A stretch of DNA of 39,680 bases from NCBI GenBank assembly GCA_017935565.1, contig JAGBHK010000021.1, forward strand, positions 1 to 39,680, written 5' to 3'. Origin of the DNA: Lachnospiraceae bacterium. GTDB lineage: Bacteria > Bacillota > Clostridia > Lachnospirales > Lachnospiraceae. Of this stretch, positions 16,391-25,827 are shown piece after piece. The notes below the pieces were generated by a model. That model was given only the letters and a program-made list of their open reading frames with translations, did no database searches and was not told the origin of the DNA. The stretch's first letter is position 1, and every line of letters begins with the position of its first letter. A program made the translations under genes and the position numbers.

Positions 16391-18789
16391 TATACCCCTC
16401 TTTTCAAGTGTCCTTTAGTATAATCAATATTTAAAGGTACTTTATTTTTTATAAATCCATCCAAAACGCTTTTAGTTTCATTTGAATCCTCTATGGTGAA
16501 GTTCAATCTAAAGTTTTTAATGTCATTTTCAATCAATGTACTCATTTCATCAATCGCGCACAAAGGAATATCACTATATATAATATTATAGCAATATCTA
16601 CAGTTATTTATAACTTTGAATTTAGCATTCATTCTATCCTTAAGCACAATATATGCATTTGAATTAATATTATCTTTATTGCATTTTCCTGCGGTTTTCT
16701 GTACACAGTTGGCACTTAACATAACTGGTATATGTCCATAAGCATTAATCTCAAGATTATATTTATTCATATCTTTTAGTTCGTTGATATTATGCTCATA
16801 TGAGGCAGTTAATATATCTGCGCCTATTGATTTATAATAGTCGTATGAATAATTATTAAATGTATAAATATTACTGTCAAAAACAACCTTTTTCATCGAG
16901 ATTTTGTTGTTTTTTAAAAGAAAATATGTTTCAATGTTTCTAAACATAAACCCGTCAAAGTTATTTTCTTGATAAAATGATTTATTATTAATAAAATCTG
17001 AATCAAACTTATCACGGGTAATGTGAGCCAATGATAAAATCGCTTTTTTGCCACTATTATGAATCATGCTGCACATTGAATTCAATGTATCATATGAATT
17101 AAATGCTTGTTCAACATATACATTGCTTATTTCGTCGTACTCAAGGACAATATTTAACTGTTCAATGTTGTATACACTTGCTGAAAATTCAATATTTTCA
17201 TTTATCTCATAACAAATTTTCTCAATTGTAACATCATTATTCACTTCTTGACGTTTAAAGGCGTTTAAATACGCTTTTTCAAACAAAGCCAAACCCTCGC
17301 GCCTAATATTATTTAATTGTCCCATTGGAATGAACAATCCATCATCCAAACTAATATCAATATTTTCAAACGCAAAATGTTCATTTCCAGTTTTATTTAA
17401 CTGTTTTAATACAGTTTCCTTATCCACTGCTTTATTTAAAGCTTTGGAAGGAATTTCAGAAACATACTCAACTTCTAAGCCATTGTATGATAATTTTAAA
17501 ACAATCGGCTTATCTTTTTGAAGCATCATCTCTGCATTGATTTTCAATTTATTATCTAAAATATCATTAGATAGATATTTTTCTTGAATACATTGACTCC
17601 ATGCATTATTTTTAGTTCTATATATGGAGGTGTCACCTAAATCGTTGATATTTCGAACATTCTTTTTATAGAGATAACCAATACAATCTTTTCCTGCTTC
17701 ATAATCTGCACCAAGATTGAAACTTATATATTCATTGTTCTTTAATTTAATCTCCAAAACATCGTTTTTATTTAACTTGATTTGGCTTTTAAAATATATA
17801 GTGTCATTCTTCACAGAATTAATGGTTCCAGCTAAAACACCCATATGGTTAGGACGTTTAGTGTATATAATATCCTTTGAATTCTGTTTATAAAAAAATC
17901 CGTCTGTAAATCCACCTCTATTGTAAATGTCAAGAAGTCTGTCCAAATCTTCGGTAGCAACTTTGTAACCAACTCTTCCATATTTTTCATACATATCAAT
18001 GTATTTTCTATAAATCGATGTCACTGTCGCAACATACTCAGGATTTTTCATTCTACCTTCGATTTTCAATGAAAATACGCCGTTTTCTAATAAATCTGGT
18101 AAAATATTTAAGGCACACAGATCCTTTGGACTTAAATAATATTCTCTTTTAGAATCGTTTACAGAATATGGTAATCTGCAAGGTTGTGCGCATTTTCCTC
18201 TATTTCCACTTCTAGCGCCAATTAGACTACTAAGCAAACATTGTCCTGAATAACAATAGCACAAAGCTCCATGAACAAAGGTCTCTATCTCAAGACCTGT
18301 TTTCTCGTATATATTATTAATTTCCTTCAAGGACAATTCTCTAGGTGTAACAACTCTTGAAACACCTAATTTTCTTAATTCATCAGCAAATTCACTTCCA
18401 AGAACAGTCATTTGTGTACTTGCATGAATATCTAAATTAGGAAAATTAGTTTTAATAAACTTTAAAACACCTAAATCCTGCACGATAACCGCATCCAAAC
18501 CACCCTCATATAAAGGTTTGATGTATGAATACAAATTCTCATCAATCTCTTTATTCTTAAGCAAAGTATTTACTGTAAGATACAATTGTTTACCATACAA
18601 ATGACAATAATCAATAGCCTCTATCAATTCTTCATTTGAAAAGTTGTTAGCAAAGGCTCTGGCACCAAACATATTGCCGCCAACATAAACCGCATCGCAA
18701 CCAGCACTAACAGCAGCTTTTAATGCATCAAAACTACCTGCAGGAGCTAATAATTCATATTTAGTTTTATTTATAAGCTGTTTTCTCAT
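16390..18789 (-). CDS. U32-family peptidase-like protein (RlhA/TrhP type)
   Basis: A 799-residue U32 protein. The N-terminal domain has YELLAPAGSFDALKAAV, GADAVYVGG-like CDAVYVGGNMFGAR, and the Cys-rich core ETFVHGALCYCYSGQCLLSS with GNRGKCAQPCRLPY, the probable Fe-S ligands. A long C-terminal extension of about 450 residues ends with NCRYCYN. Despite the peptidase name, characterised relatives hydroxylate RNA: RlhA acts on 23S rRNA and TrhP on tRNA U34, using prephenate. The size fits RlhA more than TrhP. GGAG precedes the ATG at 18787-18789. A hairpin terminator sits directly upstream of the ribosome site, separating it partly from zapA. It is coupled to the SEDS-PBP gene. Confidence 0.88.
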   Translation of the reverse strand: MRKQLINKTKYELLAPAGSFDALKAAVSAGCDAVYVGGNMFGARAFANNFSNEELIEAIDYCHLYGKQLYLTVNTLLKNKEIDENLYSYIKPLYEGGLDAVIVQDLGVLKFIKTNFPNLDIHASTQMTVLGSEFADELRKLGVSRVVTPRELSLKEINNIYEKTGLEIETFVHGALCYCYSGQCLLSSLIGARSGNRGKCAQPCRLPYSVNDSKREYYLSPKDLCALNILPDLLENGVFSLKIEGRMKNPEYVATVTSIYRKYIDMYEKYGRVGYKVATEDLDRLLDIYNRGGFTDGFFYKQNSKDIIYTKRPNHMGVLAGTINSVKNDTIYFKSQIKLNKNDVLEIKLKNNEYISFNLGADYEAGKDCIGYLYKKNVRNINDLGDTSIYRTKNNAWSQCIQEKYLSNDILDNKLKINAEMMLQKDKPIVLKLSYNGLEVEYVSEIPSKALNKAVDKETVLKQLNKTGNEHFAFENIDISLDDGLFIPMGQLNNIRREGLALFEKAYLNAFKRQEVNNDVTIEKICYEINENIEFSASVYNIEQLNIVLEYDEISNVYVEQAFNSYDTLNSMCSMIHNSGKKAILSLAHITRDKFDSDFINNKSFYQENNFDGFMFRNIETYFLLKNNKISMKKVVFDSNIYTFNNYSYDYYKSIGADILTASYEHNINELKDMNKYNLEINAYGHIPVMLSANCVQKTAGKCNKDNINSNAYIVLKDRMNAKFKVINNCRYCYNIIYSDIPLCAIDEMSTLIENDIKNFRLNFTIEDSNETKSVLDGFIKNKVPLNIDYTKGHLKRGV

Positions 18790-18804
18790 AATTACTCCAT
18801 ATCT

Positions 18805-18830
18805 AAAAAGCCGGAACTTAAGTCCGGCTT
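18805..18830 (-). terminator. Terminator hairpin between zapA and the U32 gene
   Basis: AAGCCGGA (18808-18815) pairs with TCCGGCTT (18823-18830) around a seven-base loop, followed on the minus strand by a short T-run. It lies a few bases before the Shine-Dalgarno of the U32 gene and just after the zapA stop. No promoter is visible between it and the U32 start. Confidence 0.75.
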
Positions 18831-18835
18831 AAATA

Positions 18836-19297
18836 TTAATCACTAACTGTTGCTGTAGTCGCTGTTGTTGATGATTTTGTTCTTCTCTTTGGTGTAGAAG
18901 CTTCTGAAAGTTCTGTTTCTAATTTAACAATCTTAAGATTATTTTCATTTATAATCTGAGTAAGATTAGCAATCTCTTTCTCCTGGGCTTCAATTTTAAT
19001 CTGAGCACTAATCAAATCATGCTTTATATCATATAACTGCTTATCCTTGCTCTCTAAATCCTTCTCAATACTGTCTGCCTGCTTTTTTGCCTTAAAATAA
19101 TCATCAGCAATATTAAGTTCAAGCAAAGTTCTCTGCATATCATGACTTAATCTTGTATAAGATTCATTTGTCTTATATTCATTAATCTTATTGTTAATAT
19201 ATGTAGCTACCTTCTGAAGGTATTCTTCACTTTCATATCCGCTTAAAGTATATATTTTACCATTTATAATAACTTCTGTAACATTTTTTGTCGACAT
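18836..19297 (-). CDS. zapA: Cell division protein ZapA
   Basis: ZapA crosslinks FtsZ filaments at the division ring. The protein has the N-terminal ZapA fold (VTEVIINGKIYTLSGYESEEYLQKVATYIN) and a long helical, likely coiled-coil region from about 45 to 135 rich in Lys, Glu and Gln heptads. The last 20 residues are a Ser/Thr/Ala tail. At 153 residues it is longer than Bacillus ZapA (about 85). The start at 19295-19297 has GGAG eight bases upstream; the longer reading adds 24 residues without a ribosome site. A TTGACT at 19364-19369 could belong to a local promoter, but the matching -10 is weak. Confidence 0.85.
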   Translation of the reverse strand: MSTKNVTEVIINGKIYTLSGYESEEYLQKVATYINNKINEYKTNESYTRLSHDMQRTLLELNIADDYFKAKKQADSIEKDLESKDKQLYDIKHDLISAQIKIEAQEKEIANLTQIINENNLKIVKLETELSEASTPKRRTKSSTTATTATVSD

Positions 19298-19387
19298 TTG
19301 CACTACTCCGTTCCAAGAAAATTTTATACAAATAAATAATAACATTAAATGCGAAAATAAACAAGTCAAAATGATATTTTTAAGGTT

Positions 19388-20377
19388 TTATTTCAAGCCT
19401 AAATGAATATATGCATTATCAGTAGCAATTCGACCTCTAGGAGTTCTTTGTATAAATCCATTCATAATCAAATATGGCTCATACACATCTTCTATAGTTC
19501 CAGTATCTTCACCTAATGCCGCCGCCAATGTGTCAAGACCTACTGGACCACCTCCGAATTTGTTGATAATTGTTTCTAAAATATTTCTATCACCGTTATC
19601 AAGACCGTACTTATCTACCTCCATCAAATCAAGTGCTTTGTCAGCAACTTCAGTGGTTATAACTCCGTCATACATAACTTGCGCATAATCTCTAACTCGT
19701 TTTAATAAACGATTGGCAAGTCGTGGAGTTCCCCTTGAACGTTTAGCCATAGATACTGCTCCTTCTACATCAATATCAATGCCAAGTACATTAGCCGAAC
19801 GCATAATAATGTCGGTTAATTCTTTGATATTATAAAACTCAAGTTTATTAATAACACCAAATCTATCCCTAAGAGGCGCAGTTAACAAGCCTGCTCTTGT
19901 TGTAGCTCCGATTAATGTAAATTTAGGTAAATCAATTCTCAATGATTTAGCTGCTGGTCCTTTACCAATAACAACATCAATAGCAAAATCTTCCATAGCA
20001 GGATATAAAACTTCTTCAACCTGTCTGTTTAACCTATGAATCTCATCAATGAATAAAACATCACCTTCATTTAATCCGTTCAAAATAGCTGCCAAATCTC
20101 CTGGTTTTTCAATGGCCGGTCCACTAGTAATCTTAATCTTAACGCCCATCTCATTGGCAATTATACAAGATAATGTTGTTTTGCCAAGTCCTGGAGGTCC
20201 GTAAAAAAGCACATGATCCAAAGGTTCATTACGACGTTTAGCTGCTTCAATATAAATCTTAAGATTCTCTTTAGCTTTACTTTGACCTATATATTCATCT
20301 ATAGCACCAGGGCGAAGATTTGCTTCGTATGATTTATCTTCCCTAATCATCTCTGTATTAATAACACGTCTTTCCAT
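19388..20377 (-). CDS. ruvB: Holliday junction branch migration ATPase RuvB
   Basis: RuvB is the hexameric AAA+ motor that drives branch migration with RuvA. The 329-residue protein starts with the typical [11 protein letters not shown] segment. Walker A is [10 protein letters not shown] and Walker B is [10 protein letters not shown]; the sensor region reads [12 protein letters not shown], followed by the arginine finger segment PLRDRFG. The C-terminal winged helix ends with [10 protein letters not shown]. It is located 13 bases downstream of ruvA. Confidence 0.97.
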   Translation of the reverse strand: MERRVINTEMIREDKSYEANLRPGAIDEYIGQSKAKENLKIYIEAAKRRNEPLDHVLFYGPPGLGKTTLSCIIANEMGVKIKITSGPAIEKPGDLAAILNGLNEGDVLFIDEIHRLNRQVEEVLYPAMEDFAIDVVIGKGPAAKSLRIDLPKFTLIGATTRAGLLTAPLRDRFGVINKLEFYNIKELTDIIMRSANVLGIDIDVEGAVSMAKRSRGTPRLANRLLKRVRDYAQVMYDGVITTEVADKALDLMEVDKYGLDNGDRNILETIINKFGGGPVGLDTLAAALGEDTGTIEDVYEPYLIMNGFIQRTPRGRIATDNAYIHLGLK

Positions 20378-20390
20378 AATCTTAACCTTT

Positions 20391-20999
20391 CTATACCAAT
20401 GCTCTTAATGCCTTCTTAATAACATCTTCTGATGTAATGCACTGTGAAGTATCAACTGATTTAACAGCCTTACAAGCCTCTGAATGCGTATATCCAAGCG
20501 CCGTAAGAGCCATAATCGCTTCTTGTCTAATATCATTACTTTCAGATGTATATGTAACATCAACACCAGTATCAAGTGTGTTACTTATAGCATCTTCTAA
20601 TTTTAGTTTATCTTTAAGTTCAAGAATAAGTTTAGAAGCCGTTTTAGCGCCGATTCCAGGTGATTTAGCAATAGTTTTAGCATCATCCGCTGCAACAGCA
20701 AACCTTAAATCATCCGCAGTCATACAAGATAAAATAGATAAGGCACCTTTTGGTCCGATACCATTAACTGTAATCAGTAATTTGAATACATTCAACTCAT
20801 CTCTATCAGCAAATCCAAATAATTGCATAGCATCTTCTCTAACATTTAGATATGTAAATAATTTAATCTCTTCACCAATGGATGGCATATTGTTAAGAAT
20901 CTTACCTGAAATAAAAACATTATAACCAATACCACCAACATTAATCACTAAAATATCTGCGCCAATATATTCAACTTCTCCTTTAACAAATGCAATCAT
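20391..20999 (-). CDS. ruvA: Holliday junction DNA-binding protein RuvA
   Basis: RuvA binds four-way junctions as a tetramer and recruits RuvB. The 202-residue protein has the OB-fold N terminus ([13 protein letters not shown]), two helix-hairpin-helix motifs ([13 protein letters not shown] and [19 protein letters not shown]), and the small C-terminal domain III ([16 protein letters not shown]) that contacts RuvB. Its ATG overlaps the stop of the Gx-transporter gene by four bases (ATGA), so it is translationally coupled to a membrane protein gene. Confidence 0.97.
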   Translation of the reverse strand: MIAFVKGEVEYIGADILVINVGGIGYNVFISGKILNNMPSIGEEIKLFTYLNVREDAMQLFGFADRDELNVFKLLITVNGIGPKGALSILSCMTADDLRFAVAADDAKTIAKSPGIGAKTASKLILELKDKLKLEDAISNTLDTGVDVTYTSESNDIRQEAIMALTALGYTHSEACKAVKSVDTSQCITSEDVIKKALRALV

Positions 21000-21505
21000 C
21001 TTTTTAAAATCTCCTTTAAAACTTTTATAATAACACCTGAAACACAGCCAATAGCTATACCTGTAATAATTCCACCAATGAGTAAAACTGGCATATAAAA
21101 TAAAATACCACTAATCTTCGTTATAATCAAAGCAGCTAAAAGCTGGCCAAAATTATGAGAAACAGCGCCTAAAACACTCACTGTAATCAATGATAATGTC
21201 TTACATCGTTTAGCAAAAGCCATAACTATAACACTTAATATTCCGCCAAACAAACTAAATATAAGGCTGAAAACATTACCAAACAATAAACCCGATATAA
21301 ATATCCTGACAAGGTTAACTACCAGTGCTTCCTTAAATGAAAATACGTATAATACACTAATTATCGCAACATTTGCCAGGCCTAATTTAAGTCCGTAACC
21401 AAATGAAAACGGAAAAAGCACTTCTAAATATGACAATATAAGTGAAATCGCAACAAATAGCGATAAAATCACCATATTCTTTGTCTTTTTTCTACTAGTT
21501 TCCAA
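20996..21505 (-). CDS. Gx-transporter / heptaprenyl diphosphate synthase component I family membrane protein
   Basis: A 169-residue membrane protein with about five or six hydrophobic segments and the family features LSLFVAISLILSYLE, KLGLANVAIISVLY and a Gly-rich central region. Such proteins are named Gx transporters or heptaprenyl diphosphate synthase component I, but neither function is proven. As I recall, a similar pair of this family with a NusG-domain-II protein occurs in Listeria extracellular electron transfer loci (eetA/eetB). The start is a TTG at 21503-21505, with GGAGG seven bases upstream. The gene lies between the NusG-II gene and ruvA. Confidence 0.82.
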   Translation of the reverse strand: METSRKKTKNMVILSLFVAISLILSYLEVLFPFSFGYGLKLGLANVAIISVLYVFSFKEALVVNLVRIFISGLLFGNVFSLIFSLFGGILSVIVMAFAKRCKTLSLITVSVLGAVSHNFGQLLAALIITKISGILFYMPVLLIGGIITGIAIGCVSGVIIKVLKEILKR

Positions 21506-21524
21506 TGAAATGCCTCCTAATACA

Positions 21525-21857
21525 TCATTTTTCTATGATTTCAATTATAAACTTTTCAGGCAAACAAACTATAGTATCACCTATAGAACTGATTTTACCT
21601 TTGTTCATACATATCTTATCGCGACAATCGCTGTCCGTAACACTAATCATAGAATCAGATATGATTACATGATGACCAGTATCAAACGATAAGTCCGCAT
21701 CATCTTCGAGTGAATATACACCTACAACTTGACCATCTATTGAAATAGATGCATATCGGCCATCCTTTTTGCATATACTTATTATAATGGTGATAAGTAT
21801 AGCAACAATAAGCAAAATCATAATAACAATAATATCTGTTTTATATTTTTTAATCAA
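21525..21857 (-). CDS. Membrane-anchored NusG domain II protein
   Basis: A 110-residue protein with one N-terminal membrane helix (DIIVIMILLIVAILITIIIS) and an extracytosolic NusG domain II: SISIDGQVVGVYSL, then CRDKICMNKGKISSIGDTIVCLPEKFIIEI. The conserved cysteines of the CxxxxC and C-L-P segments are present. This is not transcription factor NusG. Relatives occur beside FMN-binding and ApbE proteins, and the apbE gene lies immediately divergent here. The start is set at TTG 21855-21857, five bases after GGAGG; the upstream TTG at 21869 overlaps the Shine-Dalgarno sequence itself. Confidence 0.85.
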   Translation of the reverse strand: MIKKYKTDIIVIMILLIVAILITIIISICKKDGRYASISIDGQVVGVYSLEDDADLSFDTGHHVIISDSMISVTDSDCRDKICMNKGKISSIGDTIVCLPEKFIIEIIEK

Positions 21858-21888
21858 AGCGACCTCCAAAATACGAACTTATGTTCTT

Positions 21889-21917
21889 ATATTAACATAT
21901 TGTTATTAAATATTCAA
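21889..21917 (-). promoter_or_regulatory. Promoter of the NusG-II/Gx/ruvAB unit
   Basis: Minus-strand TTGAAT (21912-21917), 17-base spacer, TAATAT (21889-21894). The -35 lies only eight bases from the opposing apbE -35, so the two divergent promoters could share control. Confidence 0.65.
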
Positions 21918-21925
21918 GAAAAATA

Positions 21926-21954
21926 TTGTTTTTTTGCCAAAAACTTATTATTAT
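21926..21954 (+). promoter_or_regulatory. Promoter of apbE
   Basis: Plus-strand TTGTTT (21926-21931), 17-base spacer, TATTAT (21949-21954), about 28 bases before the apbE start. It is back-to-back with the minus-strand promoter at 21889-21917. Confidence 0.5.
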
Positions 21955-21982
21955 ATACATATAAACATTGTGGAGTTAAATT

Positions 21983-23050
21983 ATGAAACAAAAAAAATAC
22001 TTACTATACTTTTTTATAATGGTAATGCTTACCATTGCATTGATTTTAATAAAAAAATATTTAACTAAAGAAGAATATTCTAATGAGCTTATATCAAAAT
22101 CTGATTTTTATTTCGACACAGTCGTAACAATCCAGATATATGATTGTAAGGAAAACTATAATTCTGATGTACAGGAACGTGAAGATATTGAGGAACTTAT
22201 AGATAACGCTATGGCTCTTTGCAAAAGATATGAAACTATATTTTCAAAAACTAATCCTGATAGTGAATTATACAAGATTAATAATGGTGAAAATCAAAAT
22301 GTTCGTATTTCCAAAGAATTATATGATGTACTTTCAAAATCCATTGAGTATTCGAAACTTTCCGAAGGTAAATTTGATGTTACAATTTCGAAATTATCAG
22401 ATCAATGGAATTTTAAGAACAAAAAGATTCCAAGCGATTATTTAATTAATTCTTTAATAGTTGATGTAAATTACGAAAACATAGTATTGTCCGAGATAAA
22501 TGATAATTATTATCTATCTGTCAAAGGTGCTTCTACTATTGATTTAGGTGGTATTGCAAAAGGATATGTTGCTGATAAAATCAAATTTTATTTAACAAAA
22601 CATGGTATTAAAAGCGGTATAATTAACCTTGGTGGAAATATTGTTGTTATCGGTGATAAACCAGACTCGTCACCATATAATATAGGAATCAACAAACCTT
22701 TTTCAGCTTCTGGCGAAACCATTTGTACAGTAAATATTGAAGATAAGTCAATCGTTACTTCTGGCATTTATGAAAGAATGTTTGAAGAAAATGGCAAAAT
22801 TTATCATCATATTATTGACCCTGATACCGGTTATCCTGCAGATACAGATGTTTATTCAGCAACCATTATCTGTAATAATTCCGCTACTGCCGACGCATTA
22901 AGCACAGTATGCGTATTACTCGGAACTGAAAAAGCATTAGATTTGATTAATTCGATAGATGATGTTGATTGCATAATTATAACAAATGAATACGAAGTTA
23001 AAACCTCATTCAATTTAAAGAAACATCAAAACATAATAAAAATAAGATAG
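21983..23050 (+). CDS. apbE: FAD:protein FMN transferase ApbE
   Basis: ApbE covalently attaches the FMN part of FAD to a threonine in extracytosolic flavoproteins such as RnfG and RnfD. The 355-residue protein has an N-terminal membrane anchor (YFFIMVMLTIALILI), DFYFDTVVTIQIYD, SELYKIN, then TIDLGGIAKGYVADKI and INLGGNIVVIG of the flavin-binding core. The late segment HHIIDPDTGYPA, followed by SATADALST (here NSATADALS), holds the metal-binding and catalytic residues. No lipobox cysteine is seen, so anchoring is by the helix. GTGGAG precedes the ATG. The likely substrates are RnfG and RnfD encoded 5-8 kb to the right. Confidence 0.95.
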   Translation: MKQKKYLLYFFIMVMLTIALILIKKYLTKEEYSNELISKSDFYFDTVVTIQIYDCKENYNSDVQEREDIEELIDNAMALCKRYETIFSKTNPDSELYKINNGENQNVRISKELYDVLSKSIEYSKLSEGKFDVTISKLSDQWNFKNKKIPSDYLINSLIVDVNYENIVLSEINDNYYLSVKGASTIDLGGIAKGYVADKIKFYLTKHGIKSGIINLGGNIVVIGDKPDSSPYNIGINKPFSASGETICTVNIEDKSIVTSGIYERMFEENGKIYHHIIDPDTGYPADTDVYSATIICNNSATADALSTVCVLLGTEKALDLINSIDDVDCIIITNEYEVKTSFNLKKHQNIIKIR

Positions 23051-23078
23051 GTTCACTTTTGAAACCTATCTTATTTTT
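23038..23078. terminator. Bidirectional terminator between apbE and the GH51 gene
   Basis: A 16-base perfect stem (23038-23053 with 23063-23078) and nine-base loop, with a T-run on both strands. It starts inside the last codons of apbE and lies ten bases past the end of the convergent GH51 gene, serving both. Confidence 0.92.
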
Positions 23079-23088
23079 ATTTATATTA

Positions 23089-25815
23089 TTACTTCTTGTG
23101 AATTCTTAATATTGTGATTGAATATTTTGGTAATTTTTGAGTGAATTCACCTGATACTTCTGTTTGGAATTCTTCTGGCACAATGTGTTCAGGATCTTCA
23201 TAAGTGTTTTCCTCTGTTAAATACTCGCCTTTTAACATAATAGCATCAGCTGTTGAATTATATTTATCAAAATCATCAATTGTAACATTTACTGTTGCTT
23301 CTTCTGATGCAATATTTACAAGTTTAATAATGATATCACCTGATTCATCCGTACTTGTTACTTGATAAACATTTTCACTCTTTTCATGAGTATAATCAAT
23401 CATTAACACCTTATTTAAATAACATTTAACGTTATTTCCTGAAACAACAACCTTTATTTCATATTCATAATCAGATTTTAATGAAATATCTGAAACTGTT
23501 CCTGATACCTGGTCGCTCTTTGAACCACCCTCAACAATCTGAAGGCATGAAACTGTATTGCCCCATCCACCAATATTCCAGAAAATATTGTCATTTGCAC
23601 TTTGTACAGCAATTGGAATAAGGAAACCTTCGTTACCGCCTGTCTTTGTGGCTGTACAAGTAAATGTATAATCAGAGAAAGAAGTATCACCAAAGTATAC
23701 AACATCACCTGTTTTTTCATTTGTTGTATTACCAACATAAGATTGTACAAGTTGACCATCTTTCACTGAAAAACTACCAGCAATAATCTTGCCTTCCTTA
23801 AGTGAACCGTTTTCTTCAAAATCCTGCTCATATAATACAGAATCATCCTTGTTTGACACAATTTTAATATTATCAAATGTTGCACTTGTACTCCATGTAC
23901 CAACACCAACCATACCCTTTAAAGAGTTACTTGTTTCAGATGTTGGTGCAAATTCAGTGTCAAGAAGTGTTGAACCAACATTTGTAGAGAACATCTTCTG
24001 TACATAATAGTTGATTGAGCCAAATACTGAATTATTATCTAACCAAATCATATCAGGTACCCACTGGGTTCTTGTATTACCAAATAATGGCGCGTAACAA
24101 GCCATTTCTACAACGTCACCATTTCTCTCTAAAGCAGTCATAAATGCAGCTTCTGCAAGGGCAGCCTTAAGAGTGTTTGATTTTGCAGCATATTCTCCTA
24201 AAAATACTTTTGTAGTATTTCTTTCGTATGAATCATATCTGTTTGTGTTTGAGAAGAACCATTCTGGAGTCTGATAATAATGTTCATCTACTAAAGCAGC
24301 ATAATCAAGCCCACCGTTTTCTTCAACCTTATCCCATCCAAATCTATCACTTGATACTGGTCCGTTTGCAACAATGAGTTCGATATCTCCATACATTGCA
24401 GGGTTTTGTTTTGCAGCCTCATCAAAAGCTTCAACAAATTTCTTATAATGCTTAAAGTATTCATCCTGCCACTGTTCATTACCAATACCAATATATTTTA
24501 ATTCAAATGGTTCTGCGTGACCCATTCCAATTCTAACAGCGCCCCATTTTGTCGAAGCATCACCTCTACAAAATTCAACTAAATCAAGAGCGTCCTGTAC
24601 ATATTGCTTAAATTCTTCACTATCTGTTGAATAGTAATGATATGAAGGACTCTGTATAGGACAAAGCATACCTGCATTTAAAATAGGAATAGCTAATGCA
24701 TCTAAATCTTCACATAAAAGGAAATATTCATAGAAACCAACACCGTATGTCATGTAATATGGATTACTACTTGTTCCATGTATATCAGCCCAAATATCGA
24801 TTCCTTGAGGTCTTGCAGCCACATCTCCATATGTTTTTTGTCCATTAATTACAAATTCTAAACCATTTCCAATAGAATCCTTCCAACTGTACTGTGATTC
24901 ATATGTTTTACCTTCAACTACACATCCACCTGGGAAACGAATGAATTTAGGCTCTAATGCTTCTAAATAAGCAACAATATCTGCTCTTAAGCCATTTTCT
25001 CTATTCTTATATGTATCAACTGGCATAAATGAAACCATATCAATAGCAATCTTGCCTTCATTTATTAACACATGTAATCTTAATCTGTCACTACCAGAAA
25101 CATTTGCTTTCATTATGGCAGTATATTTCCACCATTCATCTGAAACTTTTTCGATTCTAGCGCTACCCATTCCTAATGAATATTCACCCTGCTCGTACAT
25201 ACCAATTTCAACAGGACCTGTATATCCATCTAAACCTTTAATGAATGCAGTAAATCTGTATTCTTTGCCCTCTTCGATTGCAAACCCATCAAGAAGACCT
25301 CTGTTACGAATACCAGACATTTCAGAACCAGTATTTTCAATAATTGCATAATGAGTATTGTTTTCATTTAAACAAGTTCCATCTTCAGAGCCATCAACAA
25401 CTTCAAATTCAGCATAATCATTTGCTGCCCAACCTGTATAAGGACCATCATCAGCAATATCACCATACTCAAACGAACGGTTTTTAACCATTTCAGCGTA
25501 AATACCACCATCAATAGCATAGTTAATATCTTCGAAGAAAATACCATATAAAATATCACTAATATCATAAGATTCATCGAGAACTGATGTATCTGTTTTA
25601 ATTGATAAATTATAATCCAATGCTTTTTCTTCGACTATAGGTTTTGCAGTATTAGCATTTACCTTGTTTTTGGAATCGTCTTTCTTAGATTCTTCTGTTA
25701 CAGCTGCATCATCTTCTGATTTTTTAGAATCATTACAAGAACAGCCTGCAAGCAATGTTACAATAAGCATTAATGAAAATGCCTGTTTTAACACACTTTT
25801 AATTCTTTTCTTCAT
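23089..25815 (-). CDS. GH51 alpha-L-arabinofuranosidase lipoprotein
   Basis: A 908-residue enzyme predicted to release arabinofuranosyl side chains from arabinan or arabinoxylan. The signal peptide ends in a lipobox (LLAGCS, Cys25-26 region), so it is probably anchored outside the membrane. A carbohydrate-binding-like domain (about 80-265) precedes the TIM barrel. Catalytic residues are acid/base Glu447 in GIGNEQW and nucleophile Glu541 in FLGEYA; FIRFPGGCV is also typical. Around residues 640-850 a jelly-roll domain of the LamG/DUF1080 kind (YEQDFEENG ... YEYEIKVVVSGNNVKCYLN) is inserted before the last strands. It lies 12 bases after the GH43 gene, with GAGGAGG before the ATG. Confidence 0.9.
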   Translation of the reverse strand: MKKRIKSVLKQAFSLMLIVTLLAGCSCNDSKKSEDDAAVTEESKKDDSKNKVNANTAKPIVEEKALDYNLSIKTDTSVLDESYDISDILYGIFFEDINYAIDGGIYAEMVKNRSFEYGDIADDGPYTGWAANDYAEFEVVDGSEDGTCLNENNTHYAIIENTGSEMSGIRNRGLLDGFAIEEGKEYRFTAFIKGLDGYTGPVEIGMYEQGEYSLGMGSARIEKVSDEWWKYTAIMKANVSGSDRLRLHVLINEGKIAIDMVSFMPVDTYKNRENGLRADIVAYLEALEPKFIRFPGGCVVEGKTYESQYSWKDSIGNGLEFVINGQKTYGDVAARPQGIDIWADIHGTSSNPYYMTYGVGFYEYFLLCEDLDALAIPILNAGMLCPIQSPSYHYYSTDSEEFKQYVQDALDLVEFCRGDASTKWGAVRIGMGHAEPFELKYIGIGNEQWQDEYFKHYKKFVEAFDEAAKQNPAMYGDIELIVANGPVSSDRFGWDKVEENGGLDYAALVDEHYYQTPEWFFSNTNRYDSYERNTTKVFLGEYAAKSNTLKAALAEAAFMTALERNGDVVEMACYAPLFGNTRTQWVPDMIWLDNNSVFGSINYYVQKMFSTNVGSTLLDTEFAPTSETSNSLKGMVGVGTWSTSATFDNIKIVSNKDDSVLYEQDFEENGSLKEGKIIAGSFSVKDGQLVQSYVGNTTNEKTGDVVYFGDTSFSDYTFTCTATKTGGNEGFLIPIAVQSANDNIFWNIGGWGNTVSCLQIVEGGSKSDQVSGTVSDISLKSDYEYEIKVVVSGNNVKCYLNKVLMIDYTHEKSENVYQVTSTDESGDIIIKLVNIASEEATVNVTIDDFDKYNSTADAIMLKGEYLTEENTYEDPEHIVPEEFQTEVSGEFTQKLPKYSITILRIHKK

Positions 25816-25827
25816 ATTGTACCTCCT

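Noticed and set aside
20437-20925. 162-codon frame on plus inside ruvA
   Set aside because: Antisense to ruvA, Ser/Leu-rich without recognisable domain or start site.
21525-21857. Transcription factor NusG
   Set aside because: There is a membrane helix and only the domain II fold with cysteines; no NGN or KOW domain.
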